DNA from: Limosilactobacillus equigenerosi DSM 18793 = JCM 14505
GTDB lineage: Bacteria > Bacillota > Bacilli > Lactobacillales > Lactobacillaceae
DNA: 64,000 bases
Reading direction: 5' to 3'
Assembly: GCF_001311375.1 (NCBI RefSeq)
Contig: NZ_BBAS01000007.1
Coordinates: 30,925-94,924, forward strand
A program made the translations under genes and the position numbers. The notes under the pieces were generated by a model. That model did no database searches. It was not told the DNA's origin and saw nothing but the letters and a program-made list of their open reading frames with translations. Shown piece by piece: positions 61,342 through 64,000 of this stretch. Position 1 is the first letter of the stretch. Every line of letters begins with the position of its first letter.

Positions 61342-61450
61342 AACCGTCTTGGCACTTAGGCCAAGACGGTAGTACAAAATTAGCATACACTTCGATAGTG
61401 TACGAATTTGAACAGTACCTTCTTAGCCTCACGGGACTAAAGTTAAAGGT
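61342..61450 (-). promoter_or_regulatory. PyrR-type attenuator before the uracil permease
   Basis: On the minus strand AGTCCCGTGAGGCT (61425-61438) matches the PyrR RNA-binding loop consensus. It is followed by ACCGTCTTGGC pairing with GCCAAGACGGT and a T-run (61342-61370). PyrR with UMP would favour termination. PyrR is not encoded in this window. Confidence 0.82.
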
Positions 61451-61506
61451 AAATTTTTATTATATTATCGTATGTTTTAACTATCGTCAAGTAACAATTT
61501 GAAAGT

Positions 61507-62029
61507 TTATTGAACTCCGGCTGGACTAACCGTATAGGACACGGCTTGACCATTCATCATCCCAGATAACTTCCACGTGTTGTTTCCTAAATAAGTTGCT
61601 GATAAACCAGCCACCGCATTGGTTTGAGTCGCCGTAACACTAGCATCTTGTTGCTTGTTATTGGCTTGATTACCAAGGTGGGCAAACAACATATCCCGCG
61701 CATCTTGTTCAGTAAACTTAACTGCTTGTTGTTCACTTGATGAACTGGCTGCTTTCGCTGGATTAATCGCCTTCGAACTTGCCGTTGTTGAAGCTCCCCC
61801 TTGTTTTTTTCGTGGTTGACGCCACACTTGAAGAAACGACTGACGATGATGTTTCCATCTCACTCGTTGATGACGATTCAACGTGCTTCACATGCTTTTT
61901 TTACTGATGATGACTTGGCTACTGAGACTTGATCCGACTTAGTACTGGTTTGATCATCTTTGTTACCACACGCAGCTAACGTCGCCGTCATCCCTAAGGC
62001 CGCCATCACTGTAAATAATTTTTTTTCAT
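61507..62029 (-). CDS. Lipoprotein of unknown function (three frameshifts)
   Basis: About 173 residues. The N-terminus reads MKK, a hydrophobic segment LFTVMAALGMTATLAAC and a lipobox cysteine, then a Lys/Ser/Thr-rich spacer. Shifts are needed near 62022, 61900 and 61805, all A-runs. The C-terminal part has VKFTEQDARDMLFAHLGNQANN and a beta-rich ending TYLGNNTWKLSGMMNGQAVSYTV. It is anchored on the outer membrane face. I do not recognise the C-terminal domain. It lies just after the NlpC/P60 gene on the same strand. Confidence 0.65.
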
Positions 62030-62074
62030 TCGATACTCCTCGACTTTCCTAATAACTATATTATAGCAACGATC

Positions 62075-63359
62075 TTAGTATTGACCAACGACAACATAGT
62101 AATTAGGTGCGAAGTATTTTTGCGAAGCGATTTTAACGACATCACCTGGCTCTGGCGCATGGACATACGTTCCGTTCCCTAATGAGATAGCCACGTGTGA
62201 AGGGGAGGCATCACTTCCGAAGAATAAAAGGGCTCCATATGGCGCATTAGCAACGTTATTGTAAACGTGCTTACCAACCGTTTGTTGCGTGTACGTAGTT
62301 CGTTGAGGTAATCCGTATGCCCATTGGACTAAACCAGAACAGTCAAAACCACCTGGTTGGCTACCACCCCAAACGTATGGCGTCCCAATAGCAGAAAGGG
62401 CTTTGTTAACCTTAGCAGATAAGCCGTCATTAGTAACAATTCCGTTCTTATCAGCATGATATTTCACACCATTAAGATAGAAATCTTTATTGTCAGTCCG
62501 TAAGTATGTCACGGGATCGAAATAATACGTACTACCCATCCAATCAACTAATCCAGATTGAATCCGTCCATCATTACCAACCATGTACCAAGCACCCCAT
62601 TGGGATTGCACATAGTTCTTCTTTTGGCTCAATAAGTACGTGGTTGGATCAAAGTACCAGTAACTTCCGGCCCATTCTTGTACACCACTTTGAATCCGAC
62701 CGTCATTACCGACTAAATAATAAGCCCCCCATTGGGATTGAACATAGTCTTTCTTTTGACTTAACGTATAGTACATTGGGTCAAAGTACCAGTAACTTCC
62801 GGCCCATTCTTGTACACCACTTTGAATCCGACCAGTATCATCTTTAAAATACCAAAGACCCCATTGAGATTGGAAATAATCTTTCTTTTGACTTAACGTA
62901 TAACTGCTGCTGTCAAAATCCCAGTACGAACCGGCCCATTCTTGCACACCAGATAATGCTTTCCCATCTTGCATTAAGTACCAACTCTTTGACTTGCCAT
63001 TTGTATCACCAATCGTTGGCATTAATGAGTATTCACGACCAGTGTTAGCCTTGCCGTCATTATTGTAGTACGTCCATGACTTATCAGCCGCTTGTTGCCA
63101 ACCAGTCTTCACCGGTGTTTCAGTCGTTACCGTTGGTTGGGCTTGATCATTCGTTTGATTAGTGGCAACTTCATTCTTTGCCGTTGTATTTGCTACGACT
63201 GATTGGTTATTCGTTGCCATAGCGGTTTGCATATTAGTATCAGCATTACCAGTTAAGGTTGTGGCAGAAAAAAATTCCAGCTACCGTTGCAGTCGTTAAG
63301 GCAACGGTTTTCCATAATTTACCACTCTTGTATAACTTATAGTGCTTTTTATTATCCAT
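62075..63359 (-). CDS. Secreted NlpC/P60 (C40) peptidase with surface repeats (one frameshift)
   Basis: Cell-wall endopeptidase of about 428 residues. KHYKLYKSGKLW is a KxYKxGKxW signal, and the frame shifts in a T-run near 63270 within the following hydrophobic segment. After a Thr/Gln/Asn-rich linker come four shared wall repeats. The C-terminal C40 domain has GTPYVWGGSQPGGFDCSGLVQWAYG with the catalytic cysteine, PSHVAISLGNGTYVHAPEPGD with the catalytic histidine, and a final YYVVVGQY. It probably cleaves stem peptides during wall remodelling. The first repeats resemble those of the glucosaminidase at 2574 most closely. Confidence 0.88.
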
Positions 63360-63509
63360 GAAATTTAAAATCCTTTCTCTGACAGTTGTCATCGATTGCG
63401 TTTCTTGTTTCGTTTACAAATTCTAGGATATAAATAATTGTTTAAAATTGCTATACATTCACTAATCATGTTAATCAAGATTAAAGCTAGTAATAAAAAT
63501 GTAACAAAA

Positions 63510-63534
63510 AAGCGCAGTTTGTAAACCGCGCTTA
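63510..63534 (-). terminator. Terminator of the L,D-transpeptidase gene
   Basis: AAGCGC and GTTT pair with AAAC and GCGCTT in a compact hairpin, with an A-run on the left that is a T-run on the transcribed strand. Confidence 0.8.
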
Positions 63535-63550
63535 ATGTTATTAAATGTAT

Positions 63551-64000
63551 TTAACCAAAAATTTCAACCTTGGTCCCAACACGCATGCCCATCATGTATT
63601 TAGCATCCGGAACTGATAACCGAATACATCCGTGTGAACCTTGAGTTTTACCTAACTTAGCCGCTTCAGATGGAATATAGTTACCATCACGTCCTGTTGG
63701 GATACTATGGAATAAGTAAACACCATGATTTAAGAATGAAGTCCAATAATTCGCTCCTTCGCCAAGTGAACGATTATAGAAACTATTCCCACGTTCGGAC
63801 TGAATATAGAATGTTCCTGTTGGCGTTAAGCTACGTCCGTTGACATATTGTCCACCAGTACTATTCATCGTGTACAATAAGTTATTTCCGTTATAAAGGT
63901 ACGTCCGATTACCGCGTAAATCTACCACAATCCGATTAACATCATTAACATTCGGGTATGGTTTATTTTCAGATGGTGCAAACCAATATTGGTTTAAGGT
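63551..64000 (-). CDS. L,D-transpeptidase (YkuD domain), partial
   Basis: C-terminal 149 residues of a secreted YkuD-type enzyme; the 5' end lies beyond the window. VNRIVVDLRGNRTYLY, GRSLTPTGTFYI, YLFHSIPTGRDGN and SHGCIRLSVPDAKYM are visible. The last contains the catalytic Cys and the conserved His and Arg of the SHGCIRL motif. Such enzymes make 3-3 cross-links in peptidoglycan or attach or remove wall partners. The open frame continues to position 64000, so the gene is incomplete here. Confidence 0.9.
   Translation of the reverse strand, partial: TLNQYWFAPSENKPYPNVNDVNRIVVDLRGNRTYLYNGNNLLYTMNSTGGQYVNGRSLTPTGTFYIQSERGNSFYNRSLGEGANYWTSFLNHGVYLFHSIPTGRDGNYIPSEAAKLGKTQGSHGCIRLSVPDAKYMMGMRVGTKVEIFG

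Noticed and set aside
1..64000. Insertion sequences or prophage
   Set aside because: I found no transposase, integrase or phage structural genes and no IS-like terminal repeats. The only dispersed repeats are the palindromic arrays and the protein-coding wall repeats.

Overview
The window looks like the chromosome of a Gram-positive lactic acid bacterium, most likely a member of the Lactobacillaceae. Supporting signs are KxYKxGKxW-type secretion signals, a groESL operon with a CIRCE operator, a T-box leader before brnQ, a PyrR-type leader before a uracil permease, divergent adhE and D-lactate dehydrogenase genes with Rex-like operators, and small families such as DUF4828, DUF1836, DUF1659 and DUF2922. 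I cannot name the species from sequence alone. The co-occurrence of adhE and ldhD would fit a heterofermenter, but that is inference.

The assembly itself needs care. More than half of the genes, including groEL, rpiA, adhE, ldhD and recX, carry one or more +1/-1 shifts, and nearly all fall in mononucleotide runs. This is the pattern of uncorrected sequencing errors rather than gene decay. I therefore annotate each broken gene as one CDS across its full extent and give the approximate shift positions.

Layout. 1-2493: an acyltransferase cut by the window edge, an AI-2E family exporter and a GtrB/CsbB-like glycosyltransferase. 2574-7775: three secreted wall enzymes (glucosaminidase, serine hydrolase, amidase) sharing one repeat module. 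7921-25857: a leftward exopolysaccharide/wall-polysaccharide locus. It holds a DUF4422 transferase, priming sugar transferase, Wzy, Wzz, UDP-galactopyranose mutase, a putative galactofuranosyltransferase, several GT2 enzymes, three very large polytopic GT-C-like membrane proteins, flippase Wzx and an acyltransferase. The housekeeping gene prfC sits inside it with its own promoter. The 13-21 kb part is conspicuously A+T-rich. 25927-34627: recX, a DUF1659/DUF2922 pair, a secreted GH53 galactanase with the same repeat module, hpf, comFC-comFA and yigZ.

35195-46638: kimA (potassium uptake), groESL, a BrkB-like protein, map, flavodoxin, gtrA, rpiA, tRNA-Arg(CCU), a DEAD-box helicase, a Gfo/Idh oxidoreductase, a DUF4828 protein and a LOG-like protein. 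46993-50898: divergent fermentation genes adhE and ldhD. 50931-61304: a zinc-ribbon membrane protein, dps, a DUF1349 protein, rclA, an aldo/keto reductase with a MerR regulator, brnQ, DUF1836, degV and a uracil permease. 61507-64000: a lipoprotein, an NlpC/P60 hydrolase with the shared repeat, and an L,D-transpeptidase running off the edge.

The most unusual structure is a family of tandem, long, nested imperfect palindromes of about 120 nt at five loci (34692-35197, 42124-42302, 46699-46995, 55945-56472, 59848-60023). The units share only short end motifs and an internal-loop motif. Their stems differ in sequence but stay base-paired through compensatory changes. Every array lies in the same orientation directly behind a gene whose TAG stop is supplied by, or touches, the element's first bases, and every array faces the terminator of a convergent neighbour.
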